Below are positions 35,716 to 44,382 of a DNA stretch of 64,000 nt, piece by piece. The notes beneath the pieces are model-generated. The model was not told the DNA's origin. It made no database searches and was given only the letters and a program-made list of their open reading frames with translations. A program made the translations under genes and the position numbers. The stretch's first letter is position 1; each line of letters opens with the position of its first letter. This DNA comes from a beta proteobacterium MWH-UniP1 (lineage in GTDB: Bacteria > Pseudomonadota > Gammaproteobacteria > Burkholderiales > Burkholderiaceae_A): assembly GCA_036362785.1 (NCBI GenBank), contig CP143625.1:993401-1057400 (forward strand), in the 5' to 3' direction.

Positions 35716-36563
35716 GTGGGAAGCAGGCCCAGAGATGCCCGCCAGGCAAGCCAGAGTTTGCGCGCTGGCGCAACAGAGATGCGTTGATTTAAGACCTGAT
35801 ACGACTCGGAAGCGACCAGTGTTAAGAGCTCTCGATAAATCGCCGCCATGATGAGGCCTGGCCGCTGCGCGCTGCGTTCATTGCCCGGTAACGCGGCAAA
35901 GGCCTGCTGATACAAGGCATCGGCACGCTGATGCATGTCACGCAGCAGCGACTCCAGTGCCGGTGTGTGCTCAAACCGCAGAATTGAGGCGGCTTCAAGA
36001 CCATGCGCCTGCATGGCTTCAAGTGGCAGATAGATGCGGCCTTTGCGGGCATCGTCACCGACATCGCGCATGATGTTGGTGTATTGCAGGGCCCGGCCAA
36101 GTGCAATCGCATAGTCGAGTGTGGCCTGGCTGATCTGACCATTCTTAGCAAAAATTCGAACTGACAACAGGCCAACGGCACCAGCAACACGATCACAGTA
36201 AAGATCCAGATCGGCCCAGCTCATGTAACGGTTCTGGTTCAGATCCATCGCACAGCCCGCCACAATCTCATCAAAGGGGTCGCGTGGCAGATTGAATTGA
36301 GAAAGCCTGGGGAGCAGGGCCTTGGTCACGGGGTGGGTGGGGTCGCCTTCGAACAGGCGATCGAGCTCGGTCTTCCACCAGCTCAGTTTGATGGCGGCGA
36401 GTTGTGGTTCGGAACACTCATCCACCACATCGTCGACTTCTCGGCAAAACGCATAGAGTGCAGTGATTGCGGTGCGCGGTGCGGCGGGCAAAATTTTGAA
36501 GGCTGCGACAAGATTAGAGCCGCTCTCGCTCACTTTAGATTCGCAGTACTGGTCGGGCGTCAT
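35712..36563 (-). CDS. hpnD: Presqualene diphosphate synthase HpnD
   Basis: Trans-isoprenyl diphosphate synthase-like enzyme of 283 residues that condenses two farnesyl diphosphates to presqualene diphosphate. The two Asp-rich motifs are REVDDVVDE near residue 41 and NIMRDVGDDARKGR near 150. YCxSKV-like N terminus (QYCESKVSESGSN) is typical. It lies 15 bases after hpnC and overlaps hpnE by 4 bases. Confidence 0.93.
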   Translation of the reverse strand: MTPDQYCESKVSESGSNLVAAFKILPAAPRTAITALYAFCREVDDVVDECSEPQLAAIKLSWWKTELDRLFEGDPTHPVTKALLPRLSQFNLPRDPFDEIVAGCAMDLNQNRYMSWADLDLYCDRVAGAVGLLSVRIFAKNGQISQATLDYAIALGRALQYTNIMRDVGDDARKGRIYLPLEAMQAHGLEAASILRFEHTPALESLLRDMHQRADALYQQAFAALPGNERSAQRPGLIMAAIYRELLTLVASESYQVLNQRISVAPARKLWLAWRASLGLLPT

Positions 36564-36578
36564 TGCGTGGGTGTCGAA

Positions 36579-37457
36579 TTAGATCAATCGGAAGGCACGA
36601 AACACTACCACTGCTAGCCTGGCCTTGGAGAGGCTTGGCGATTTGGTCCAGACTGCGCTGGGGTTTGCTAAGACCATGCGGCAGATCTCTCGGCCGCCTT
36701 CAATCGTGATGGCAATCTCCATAGCGAGCCGCAGGCTGCCCGGGCATTTGCTGTGACGAATGGTTCTTGGAAGCCCAGCGCCTTGGGCTAGATGGTTCAA
36801 GGCCCAGCGGGCCATTCGGCTCGCCAGCTCGGCACGACTGGTCGGGCTAAGCGCGGTAAGACCCAGATCGGCTGTCCAGCCCGCAGGCCACCAGGTCTGG
36901 GGAAAATAGAGGCGTCCCCGGCTGAAGTCTTCCCCCATGTCTTGGGCGAAATTGGCCAGCTGAAGGCCAATACAGACCGCATCAGAGGCGTTCTGTATTG
37001 ATCTGGGCTGGCCAGCCTGATCGAGCAGGCCCGATAGCCCCAAGACTAGTCGGCCAACCGGTGCCGCTGAATATCGGCAATACGCCAACACGGCCTCTTC
37101 GGTGGCCATTGGGCGGTGGCCCACATCTTGCAAGAAAGCCTCTAATAAATCGTCGGCCCAGGCCGTTGGAACACCGTGTTGGTCAAGGGCTCGTTTGAGT
37201 TCGCCCCCAATGGCCGCCAACTCTGGCGCCTGGGCGTTTGGCTGGCCGGCCAGGCCGTCTCGAAGTGCTGCCAGGCCAGCGCGCCGATCGGCAGGGGGGC
37301 TAGACCCCTCATCGGCCAGATCGTCGCCAGTTCGTGCAAAGCGATACAGGCTCAGGATTGCGGGCCGGATCTTTTCAGGTACCAGCCAGGAGCCCACGGG
37401 GAAGTTTTCGTAGTGCTCGCCGCCATGAAAAGCCTTGCCGTGGTGTGCCGTGGTCAT
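36579..37457 (-). CDS. hpnC: HpnC, hydroxysqualene synthase
   Basis: Second squalene/phytoene synthase family member, 292 residues. It converts presqualene diphosphate to hydroxysqualene. Motifs are RTGDDLADEG near residue 43 and NFAQDMGEDFSRGRLYFP near 170. The N terminus HYENFPVGSWLVP is the HpnC signature. It is the first gene of the hpnCDE operon, transcribed away from tRNA-Leu. The C-terminal ~30 residues after AVWTKSP are not conserved as far as I can tell. Confidence 0.93.
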   Translation of the reverse strand: MTTAHHGKAFHGGEHYENFPVGSWLVPEKIRPAILSLYRFARTGDDLADEGSSPPADRRAGLAALRDGLAGQPNAQAPELAAIGGELKRALDQHGVPTAWADDLLEAFLQDVGHRPMATEEAVLAYCRYSAAPVGRLVLGLSGLLDQAGQPRSIQNASDAVCIGLQLANFAQDMGEDFSRGRLYFPQTWWPAGWTADLGLTALSPTSRAELASRMARWALNHLAQGAGLPRTIRHSKCPGSLRLAMEIAITIEGGREICRMVLANPSAVWTKSPSLSKARLAVVVFRAFRLI

Positions 37458-37518
37458 GCCGCGATTCTAAGTACAATGTGGGCTTCGCGTCGGGTGCAAG
37501 GCATTTGAACCGCATTGC

Positions 37519-37603
37519 GCGAAGGTGGCGAAATTGGTAGACGCACCAGGTTTAGGTCCTGACGCCGCAAGGTGTGGGGGTTCGAGTCCCCCCCTTCGCA
37601 CCA
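37519..37603 (+). tRNA. tRNA-Leu (UAG anticodon)
   Basis: An 85-base class II tRNA with acceptor stem GCGAAGG / CCTTCGC, a long variable arm, T loop TTCGAGT, discriminator A and encoded CCA. The anticodon loop TTTAGGT gives anticodon TAG, reading CUA and other CUN leucine codons. It lies between hpnC (opposite strand) and tig. Confidence 0.96.
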
Positions 37604-37684
37604 GTCAATGGTTTGACCGTGTTCCCGACTCAGCATGTGCGCACATGAGTGCGCTTTTTTGATTTCTTAATTCTTAAAACGCTT

Positions 37685-39013
37685 ATGACATCCACAACTC
37701 CCGCAGCCGCAGCCGCCTCATCCTTGGAGCGTCGCATTCCTCTATCGGTATCTATGGCTGAAGTCCAGCAAGAGGCCCAAAAGCGTCTGGTCCGTTTGAG
37801 CAAAACGGTCAAGATGGCTGGCTTTCGTCCAGGCAAGGTGCCCATGAAGGTGGTGGCCCAGACCTATGGTCCGCAGGCCCACTCAGATGCCATCAACGAC
37901 GTGGTTGGCCGCGCCTACACCCTGGCCCTGGTGGAGAAAAAACTTCGGGTGGCCGGCATGCCCGCGATTGAACCCGTGGCCAGCGAAGGCTCGGAAGACG
38001 AACTGAAGTTCGAGGCCGTGGTCGAGGTCTACCCCGAGATTGCCTGCCCCGATGTGTCCGGCGTGGAAATCAAAAAAACCACCTGTGACATTACGGATGC
38101 TGACCTGGAAAAAACACTCGATACCTTGCGTCGTCAGCGCACCGAATTTGTCGATGTGAGCCGCGCTTCGCAAAAAGGCGACCGCGTCACACTCGACTTC
38201 AAAGGCGAGATTGATGGCGTGGCCTTTACAGGTGGCAGCTCCGAGAACTTTAGTTTCGTGTTGGGCGATGGCTCCATGTTGAAAGAGTTCGACGAGGCGG
38301 CCACCAACATGAAGGCGGGTGAGAACAAATCATTCCCCTTGAGTTTTCCTGCCGATTACCACGGCAAAGATGTGGCCGGAAAAACCGCAACCTTTTCCAT
38401 ACGGATTCGCTCTGTCTCCGAGCCCAAGGTGCCAGAACTCAATGCCGAGTTCGCCAAATCCATGGGCATTGCCTCGGGTGATTTAGATAAGCTCAGAGAA
38501 GACGTGCGCAAGAACTTATCGCGTGAAGTCACCAATCGTTGCAAGTCCCGCACCAAGGCTGCGGTCATGGCGGCATTCGAGCAGTGGACCAGCTTTGAGG
38601 TGCCCAAGGCCCTGGTTGAAAACGAATCCCAGCGGCTGGCTGATTCTGCACGCCAAGACATGGCCGCCCGTGGCATGAACATGAAAGACGTGCCAATTCC
38701 AACCGACTTGTTTAAAGAGCAGGCCACCAAGCGTGTAAAACTTGGCCTGTTGATTGGCGAAGTGGTCAAGGCACAAAAGCTTTCCGCCACCACCGAGCAG
38801 GTCAAGGCCTTCGTGGAAGAGATGGCATCGGCTTACGAAAAGCCTGAGGTGTTCGTGAACTGGTTTATGGGTCAGGAAAAGCAGCGGGCCGAAGCAGAAG
38901 CCGTGGTCATCGAAGAGAATGTGGTGAACTGGGTGCTGGCCAACGCCAAAGTGGTGGAAGACCCCATGACGGTAGAAAGCCTGATGATGGCCGAGGCCAA
39001 TCAGGCGGCCTGA
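37685..39013 (+). CDS. tig: Trigger factor
   Basis: Ribosome-bound chaperone and prolyl isomerase of 442 residues. ATG 37685 is used; an in-frame GTG at 37649 would add residues without homology. The ribosome-binding loop is [11 protein letters not shown] near residue 45. The FKBP-type PPIase domain begins around [15 protein letters not shown] near 165, and the helical C-terminal domain follows. It starts the conserved block tig-clpP-clpX-lon. An alanine-rich N-terminal stretch of about ten residues precedes the usual LERRIPLSV start. No strong ribosome site is visible. Confidence 0.95.
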   Translation: MTSTTPAAAAASSLERRIPLSVSMAEVQQEAQKRLVRLSKTVKMAGFRPGKVPMKVVAQTYGPQAHSDAINDVVGRAYTLALVEKKLRVAGMPAIEPVASEGSEDELKFEAVVEVYPEIACPDVSGVEIKKTTCDITDADLEKTLDTLRRQRTEFVDVSRASQKGDRVTLDFKGEIDGVAFTGGSSENFSFVLGDGSMLKEFDEAATNMKAGENKSFPLSFPADYHGKDVAGKTATFSIRIRSVSEPKVPELNAEFAKSMGIASGDLDKLREDVRKNLSREVTNRCKSRTKAAVMAAFEQWTSFEVPKALVENESQRLADSARQDMAARGMNMKDVPIPTDLFKEQATKRVKLGLLIGEVVKAQKLSATTEQVKAFVEEMASAYEKPEVFVNWFMGQEKQRAEAEAVVIEENVVNWVLANAKVVEDPMTVESLMMAEANQAA

Positions 39014-39056
39014 TCAGTATCATCGCGGTAGCGAAGTTAAAGAAACAGGAGCGCGG

Positions 39057-39680
39057 ATGTCGAAGTTCGATGAAATCGTAGGGCTTGGCCTGGTGCCAAT
39101 GGTGATTGAGCAGTCGGGCCGTGGTGAGCGTGCTTATGACATCTATTCGCGCTTGCTGCGTGAGCGGGTGGTCTTCATGGTGGGTCCGGTCAATGACCAA
39201 ACCGCCAACCTGGTAATTGCTCAGCTGCTGTTTTTGGAATCCGAAAACCCAGACAAAGACATTTCGCTCTACATCAATTCCCCCGGCGGTTCGGTGTCGG
39301 CGGGCCTGGCCATCTACGACACCATGCAGTTCATTAAGCCCGATGTCAGCACGCTTTGCGTGGGCATGGCAGCCAGCATGGGCGCCTTCTTATTGGCGGC
39401 AGGCGAAAAGGGCAAGCGGTTCACGCTGCCCAATAGCCGCGTCATGATTCATCAGCCCTTGGGCGGTGTTCAGGGACAGGCCTCTGATATTGAAATCCAC
39501 GCCCGTGAAATTCTTGCGCTGCGGGATAAGCTCAATGGCATTTTGGCCGAGCGCACGGGCCAGACGCTAGAAACAATTGCACGCGACACCGACCGTGACA
39601 ACTTTCTGTCGGCACAAGATGCGCTAGAGTATGGCATCGTTGACAAGGTACTGACGCATCGCGAGAAAACGGATGGCTGA
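39057..39680 (+). CDS. clpP: ATP-dependent Clp protease proteolytic subunit
   Basis: Serine protease of 207 residues that forms the double-ring ClpP chamber. The catalytic serine is in GMAASMGAF and the histidine in [12 protein letters not shown]; the aspartate lies in the ARDTDRDNF region. A short propeptide is likely before VPMVIEQ. The gene overlaps clpX by 8 bases, so the two are translationally coupled. Confidence 0.97.
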   Translation: MSKFDEIVGLGLVPMVIEQSGRGERAYDIYSRLLRERVVFMVGPVNDQTANLVIAQLLFLESENPDKDISLYINSPGGSVSAGLAIYDTMQFIKPDVSTLCVGMAASMGAFLLAAGEKGKRFTLPNSRVMIHQPLGGVQGQASDIEIHAREILALRDKLNGILAERTGQTLETIARDTDRDNFLSAQDALEYGIVDKVLTHREKTDG

Positions 39681-40938
39681 GAAAAAAGGGTCTAGCGAAA
39701 AACTTTTGTATTGCTCCTTTTGCGGCAAGAGCCAGCACGAGGTTAAAAAGCTTATTGCGGGTCCGTCGGTCTTCATCTGCGATGAATGTATCGATCTATG
39801 TAACGACATCATTCGTGATGAGCAGGCCGCCACACCGGAAGACGGTGCCAAAGATGGCCTGCCCACACCCCAAGAAATTTCTGCGCGGCTTGATCAGTTT
39901 GTGATTGGCCAGTCCACGGCCAAGCGCATTTTGTCGGTCGCGGTCTATAACCACTACAAGCGGCTTCGCCACCGTGGTGAGACCAAGGCCGAGATCGAGC
40001 TGGCCAAGAGCAATATTTTGCTCATCGGCCCCACGGGCTCGGGCAAGACCCTGCTGGCCCAGACCTTGGCCCGTCTTTTGAATGTGCCCTTTGTCATTGC
40101 CGATGCCACCACCCTGACCGAAGCCGGTTATGTGGGCGAAGACGTTGAAAACATCATTCAAAAGCTGCTGCAAAACTGCAATTACGAAATCGAGAAGGCC
40201 CAAAACGGTATCGTCTACATCGACGAGATCGACAAGATCACCCGCAAATCAGATAACCCATCAATCACCCGCGATGTGTCGGGCGAGGGCGTGCAGCAGG
40301 CGCTATTGAAACTGATCGAGGGCACGGTGGCATCCGTTCCGCCGCAGGGTGGCCGCAAGCATCCGAACCAAGACTTCGTTCAGATCGACACGACCAACAT
40401 CTTGTTTATCTGCGGCGGCGCCTTTGATGGGCTGGATAAGGTCATTCGGAACCGAACCGAAAAGACTTCGATTGGCTTTGGTGCCGAGGTCCGCTCACCC
40501 AGCGATCGTGATGTCGGCGAACTTTTCCGCGAAGTGGAACCCGAAGACTTAATCAAGTTTGGGTTAATCCCCGAATTGGTGGGCCGTCTGCCCGTGGTGG
40601 CCACACTGGACGAACTCAATGAAGACGCCTTGGTCGAGATTTTGATCGAGCCCAAAAACGCCCTGGTCAAGCAGTATCAGGCGCTTTTTGCCATGGAAAA
40701 TGTCGAACTCGAGATTCGCCCGGCAGCCTTGGTGGCGATTGCCAAAAAGGCGATCAAACGTAAAACCGGCGCCCGTGGCCTGCGTTCCATTCTGGAAGCG
40801 GTGCTGCTGGACACCATGTACACCCTGCCGGGCCAGGCCAACGTCACCAAGGTGGTGATTGATGAGCCCGCCATCACCGGCGATGGTCAGCCGCTTCTGA
40901 TCTATGGCGAGTCGCCCAAGGTTGCCAGCAGCGCCTGA
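39673..40938 (+). CDS. clpX: Clp protease ATP-binding subunit ClpX
   Basis: AAA+ unfoldase of 421 residues that feeds substrates to ClpP. The N-terminal zinc-binding domain has CSFCGKSQ and CDECIDLC. Walker A is [10 protein letters not shown] near 119, Walker [10 protein letters not shown] near 179, and the pore loop GYVGED near 150. The IGF-type ClpP contact is seen as SIGFGAE. It overlaps clpP by 8 bases and is followed by a hairpin before lon. Confidence 0.97.
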   Translation: MAEKKGSSEKLLYCSFCGKSQHEVKKLIAGPSVFICDECIDLCNDIIRDEQAATPEDGAKDGLPTPQEISARLDQFVIGQSTAKRILSVAVYNHYKRLRHRGETKAEIELAKSNILLIGPTGSGKTLLAQTLARLLNVPFVIADATTLTEAGYVGEDVENIIQKLLQNCNYEIEKAQNGIVYIDEIDKITRKSDNPSITRDVSGEGVQQALLKLIEGTVASVPPQGGRKHPNQDFVQIDTTNILFICGGAFDGLDKVIRNRTEKTSIGFGAEVRSPSDRDVGELFREVEPEDLIKFGLIPELVGRLPVVATLDELNEDALVEILIEPKNALVKQYQALFAMENVELEIRPAALVAIAKKAIKRKTGARGLRSILEAVLLDTMYTLPGQANVTKVVIDEPAITGDGQPLLIYGESPKVASSA

Positions 40939-40952
40939 TTCCGAACAACTGC

Positions 40953-40981
40953 CAGATTCCCCTCAGCACTCGGGGAATCTG
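40953..40981 (+). terminator. Hairpin between clpX and lon
   Basis: A perfect 10-bp stem (CAGATTCCCC 40953-40962 with GGGGAATCTG 40972-40981) and a 9-base loop. No T-run follows directly; T-rich stretches come about 12 bases later. It may be a weak terminator or a transcript-processing and stability element in the clpX-lon gap. Confidence 0.5.
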
Positions 40982-41061
40982 CAAAGATCCCGGTTTTCTG
41001 CCCTTGTTTTTTCTCAGCTTTGCCCCCATCTTGGTGGCAAGAACCTGAATTGGAGGACGTC

Positions 41062-43500
41062 ATGTCCAAAATAGAACTACTCCCCGAAGAGCCGATTTCC
41101 CTGCCCATGCTGCCGCTGCGCGATGTCGTGGTGTTTCCGCACATGGTGATCCCGCTGTTTGTGGGCCGGCCCAAATCCATCAAGGCCATGGAAGTGGCCA
41201 TGGAAGCGGGCAAACATATTTTCTTGGCCGCCCAGAAAAGCGCCGCCCAGGACGACCCAACCGCCGCCGATATTTATGAAATTGGCTGTGTGGCCAGCAT
41301 TTTGCAGATGCTAAAGCTTCCCGACGGCACAGTAAAAGTGCTGGTCGAGGGCTCTCAGCGCGCCCGAGTGTTGGAAGTGGAAGACGAGGGCACGTATCTC
41401 GCCTCCCGCTGCACACCCATGACCCCGGAAGTGCCCGAGGGCCCCGAGATCGAGGCCCTGCGTCGCACGATCCTGAATCAGTTTGATCAGTTCGTAAAAC
41501 TGAACAAAAAGATTCCTGCTGAGATTTTGAATAGCCTGATGAGCATCGAAGATGCCGGCCGACTGGCTGACGCCATTGGTGCCCATCTGCCCATGAAGCT
41601 TGAGCAAAAGCAGGCCGTATTGGAAGTGGTGCCGGTGATCGAGCGCCTGGAAAAACTCTTGGCCCTGATTGAGACCGAGCTGGACATCCTGCAGGTCGAA
41701 AAGCGCATCCGTGGCCGCGTGAAGCGGCAGATGGAAAAAAGCCAGCGCGAGTACTACTTAAACGAGCAGGTCAAGGCCATCCAGAAAGAGCTGGGCGAGG
41801 GCGAAGACAGCGAGCTTGATGAGTTGGATAAAAAGATCAAGGCCGCCCGCATGCCCAAAGAGGCACTAGAAAAGGCCAATGCTGAGCTGAAAAAACTGCG
41901 CATGATGTCGCCCATGTCGGCCGAGGCCACTGTGGTGCGCAACTACATTGATGCCTTGGTCACGCTGCCTTGGAAAAAGAAGAGCAAGATCAACAACAAT
42001 CTGGAAGACGCGGAGAAAGTACTCGAGGAAGAGCACTATGGCCTGGAAAAGGTCAAAGAGCGAATTCTGGAGTATCTCGCTGTGCAGCAGCGCGTTGATA
42101 AGGTCAAAGCGCCGATCTTGTGCCTGGTTGGGCCACCTGGGGTGGGTAAGACTTCCTTGGGCCAATCGATTGCCCGCGCCACAAACCGAAAGTTTGTGCG
42201 CATGGCCTTGGGTGGCGTGCGTGACGAGGCCGAGATTCGCGGCCACCGCAAGACCTATATTGGCTCCATGCCCGGCAAGGTGCTCTCGAACCTGACCAAA
42301 ACAGGGGTGCGCAATCCGCTCTTCTTGTTTGATGAAGTCGACAAGATGGGCATGGATTTCCGTGGTGACCCGGCCAGCGCGCTGCTAGAAGTCTTGGACC
42401 CCGAGCAGAACCACGCTTTTGTGGACCACTACATTGAAGTCGAGTACGACTTATCCGATGTGATGTTTGTCGCGACGGCAAACTCATTGAATATTCCGCC
42501 AGCCTTGCTTGATCGTATGGAAGTCATCAAGCTTTCGGGCTACACCGAAGAGGAAAAGATCAATATCGCCACCCGCTATTTGCTGCCCAAGCAGATCAAG
42601 CAGACGGGCTTAAAGGCAGGCGAGATCGACGTGGATGACTCCGCGATTCGGGAGATTATTCGCACCTATACCCGTGAGTCGGGTGTGCGTGGCTTAGAGC
42701 GTGAAATCTCCAAGATCTGCCGCAAGGTCACCCGCATGGTCTTGACCAAAAAAGCCGCACTTCCGGTCAAGGTCAATGCCGAGAACATTGAAGACTTCTT
42801 GGGCGTGCGCCGCTTTACCTATGGCGTTGCCGAAAAAGAAGATCAGGTGGGCGAAGTCACTGGCTTGGCCTGGACCGAGGTGGGCGGTGAATTGCTCACC
42901 ATTGAAGCCACCATGATGCCCGGCAAGGGCCAGATCATCCGCACGGGCTCCCTGGGCGAGGTCATGAAGGAGTCGGTCGAGGCCGCGCGGTCGGTGGTGC
43001 GTAGCCGTGCCCGTCGTCTGGGCATCCGTGACGACGCCTTTGAGAAAAAAGACTTGCACATCCACGCGCCAGAGGGGGCCACCCCCAAGGATGGCCCAAG
43101 TGCGGGTATCGCCATGACTACGGCCATGGTCTCGGCCATGACGGGGATTCCCGTGCGTGCCGATGTGGCTATGACCGGTGAGATCACGCTGCGCGGTGAG
43201 GTCTTGCAGATTGGCGGCCTGAAGGAAAAGCTGCTTGCTGCACATCGCGGTGGAATTAAGAAGGTCTTGATCCCCGAGCAAAACGTTCGGGATCTTGCCG
43301 AGATTCCGCAGAATGTGAAAAACGCGCTTGAGATTGTTCCGGTCAAGTGGATTGATCAGGTGTTAGATTTGGCGCTTTCAAAAGCGCCAACACCGCTTCC
43401 CGAAGAAGAGGACGCTGCAGCGGTGGCATCCAAAACCGATGCAACTGCGCCAGAGTCGCGCGTTATTTCGGGGACAACTTCAGATCAGTTGCCGCATTAA
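41062..43500 (+). CDS. lon: ATP-dependent protease Lon
   Basis: AAA+ serine protease of 812 residues from ATG 41062, which follows a TTGGAGGA ribosome site. The order is the N-terminal LON domain (LPMLPLRDVVVFPHM), a coiled coil (EYYLNEQVKAIQKELG), Walker A GPPGVGKTSL near 362, and the protease domain. The catalytic serine is in DGPSAGIAM and the lysine in GLKEKLLAAHRGG. The C-terminal ~35 residues after the protease fold are a low-complexity tail (EEEDAAAVASKTD). The gene ends with a strong terminator. Length matches the LonA family. Confidence 0.97.
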   Translation: MSKIELLPEEPISLPMLPLRDVVVFPHMVIPLFVGRPKSIKAMEVAMEAGKHIFLAAQKSAAQDDPTAADIYEIGCVASILQMLKLPDGTVKVLVEGSQRARVLEVEDEGTYLASRCTPMTPEVPEGPEIEALRRTILNQFDQFVKLNKKIPAEILNSLMSIEDAGRLADAIGAHLPMKLEQKQAVLEVVPVIERLEKLLALIETELDILQVEKRIRGRVKRQMEKSQREYYLNEQVKAIQKELGEGEDSELDELDKKIKAARMPKEALEKANAELKKLRMMSPMSAEATVVRNYIDALVTLPWKKKSKINNNLEDAEKVLEEEHYGLEKVKERILEYLAVQQRVDKVKAPILCLVGPPGVGKTSLGQSIARATNRKFVRMALGGVRDEAEIRGHRKTYIGSMPGKVLSNLTKTGVRNPLFLFDEVDKMGMDFRGDPASALLEVLDPEQNHAFVDHYIEVEYDLSDVMFVATANSLNIPPALLDRMEVIKLSGYTEEEKINIATRYLLPKQIKQTGLKAGEIDVDDSAIREIIRTYTRESGVRGLEREISKICRKVTRMVLTKKAALPVKVNAENIEDFLGVRRFTYGVAEKEDQVGEVTGLAWTEVGGELLTIEATMMPGKGQIIRTGSLGEVMKESVEAARSVVRSRARRLGIRDDAFEKKDLHIHAPEGATPKDGPSAGIAMTTAMVSAMTGIPVRADVAMTGEITLRGEVLQIGGLKEKLLAAHRGGIKKVLIPEQNVRDLAEIPQNVKNALEIVPVKWIDQVLDLALSKAPTPLPEEEDAAAVASKTDATAPESRVISGTTSDQLPH

Positions 43501-43525
43501 TTTTTTGGTGCCGCGTATCAACCCG

Positions 43526-43575
43526 ATCCCCTGAAAGCCTTTGTTAGCAAGGCTCTCAGGGGATTGTCTTTTTTG
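43526..43575 (+). terminator. Rho-independent terminator after lon
   Basis: Long hairpin: ATCCCCTGA (43526-43534) with TCAGGGGAT (43556-43564) and inner AGCCTT / AAGGCT, followed by TGTCTTTTTT. Strong terminator separating lon from the HU gene. Confidence 0.88.
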
Positions 43576-43583
43576 TTCGCAAC

Positions 43584-43612
43584 TTGACAGCAATTTCGAA
43601 TTGCGCGTTAAT
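43584..43612 (+). promoter_or_regulatory. Putative sigma-70 promoter of the HU gene
   Basis: TTGACA (43584-43589), a 17-base spacer and GTTAAT (43607-43612), just after the lon terminator. It would give a leader of about 140 bases. A second AT-rich element, TATAAA at 43682-43687, might be a -10 of a nearer promoter but lacks a clear -35. Confidence 0.45.
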
Positions 43613-43760
43613 GAGGGCGTTTGCTCTAGTCGCTAAACTTAATTCTTAAGCGGTTCCCACAGAGCACACAAACCAAAACACTATAAAAATGTGATTTCAA
43701 TCCGATTCGGCCAGCACTAAGCTGTCGGGTCTTTATTTATCAGCGAAGAGAGGACATGAA

Positions 43761-44036
43761 TTGAATAAGACTGACATGATCGAGCACATTGCCAAGCAGG
43801 CAGATGTTTCCAAGGCAGCGGCAGGCCGCGCTTTGGACGCTGTGATTGGTGGCATTAAGACCACCCTGAAAAAAGGTGGCTCTGTGACTCTCGTGGGCTT
43901 TGGTACGTTTGCAGTTGGCAAGCGCGCGGCTCGCACGGGCCGTAACCCCCAGACGGGTGCCGCGATCAAAATTAAGGCTGCCAAGGTGCCTAAATTCCGC
44001 GCCGGCAAGGCCCTGAAAGACGCCATCAACAAGTAA
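43761..44036 (+). CDS. hup: DNA-binding protein HU (TTG start)
   Basis: Histone-like HU protein of 91 residues. It matches the family along its length: [10 protein letters not shown] start, DNA-binding arms [12 protein letters not shown], and [10 protein letters not shown] end. The normal family start falls on TTG 43761. An ATG five bases upstream (43756) is out of frame and reads ATG-AAT-TGA, and the next in-frame ATG at 43776 would cut five conserved residues. The ribosome site AGAGAGGA lies properly for either. HU bends DNA and compacts the nucleoid. The rare start codon for an abundant protein is odd and may lower or tune translation. hupB would be the positional name after lon. Confidence 0.93.
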   Translation: MNKTDMIEHIAKQADVSKAAAGRALDAVIGGIKTTLKKGGSVTLVGFGTFAVGKRAARTGRNPQTGAAIKIKAAKVPKFRAGKALKDAINK

Positions 44037-44056
44037 GCGTCGGTCTAAACCGCGCC

Positions 44057-44092
44057 AAAAGGGGCTGCTTGATCTAGCGGCCCTTTTTTTTT
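44057..44092 (+). terminator. Rho-independent terminator after the HU gene
   Basis: Stem GGGCTGC / GCGGCCC (44062-44068 with 44077-44083, one GU pair), extended by A-T pairs, followed by nine T residues. Confidence 0.9.
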
Positions 44093-44128
44093 ATACTCTC
44101 GTGCTTGCTTGGGCGCACAGTAATTTTT

Positions 44129-44204
44129 GGGTGCTTAGCTCAGTTGGTAGAGCGGCGCCCTTACAAGGCGTAGGTCGGGAGTTCGACCCTCTCAGCACCC
44201 ACCA
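44129..44204 (+). tRNA. tRNA-Val (UAC anticodon)
   Basis: A 76-base tRNA with acceptor GGGTGCT / AGCACCC, D arm AGCTCAGTTGGTAGAGC, anticodon TAC in CTTACAA, T loop TTCGACC, discriminator A and encoded CCA. It follows the HU terminator. Confidence 0.97.
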
Positions 44205-44275
44205 AAAATTCTTGGCTTTGCGCGGGGCAGTGGTAGAACAAAGCAGTTCTAAGTGGTCTGTAGATATGGTTTTAA

Positions 44276-44352
44276 GGAGTGGTAGTTCAGTTGGTTAGAA
44301 TACCGGCCTGTCACGCCGGGGGTCGCGGGTTCGAGTCCCGTCCACTCCGCCA
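44276..44352 (+). tRNA. tRNA-Asp (GUC anticodon)
   Basis: A 77-base tRNA with acceptor GGAGTGG / CCACTCC, anticodon GTC in CTGTCAC, T loop TTCGAGT, discriminator G and encoded CCA. It is 71 bases after tRNA-Val, and the pair is probably one transcript. ppiD starts 30 bases later. Confidence 0.97.
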
Positions 44353-44382
44353 ACACCTTTGCCGCACATAAGGCGAGTCCCC

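Noticed and set aside
44205-44275. Possible tRNA relic between tRNA-Val and tRNA-Asp (GGGGCAGTGGTAGAAC)
   Set aside because: It resembles a D arm only; no acceptor or T arm can be folded, so no tRNA is called.
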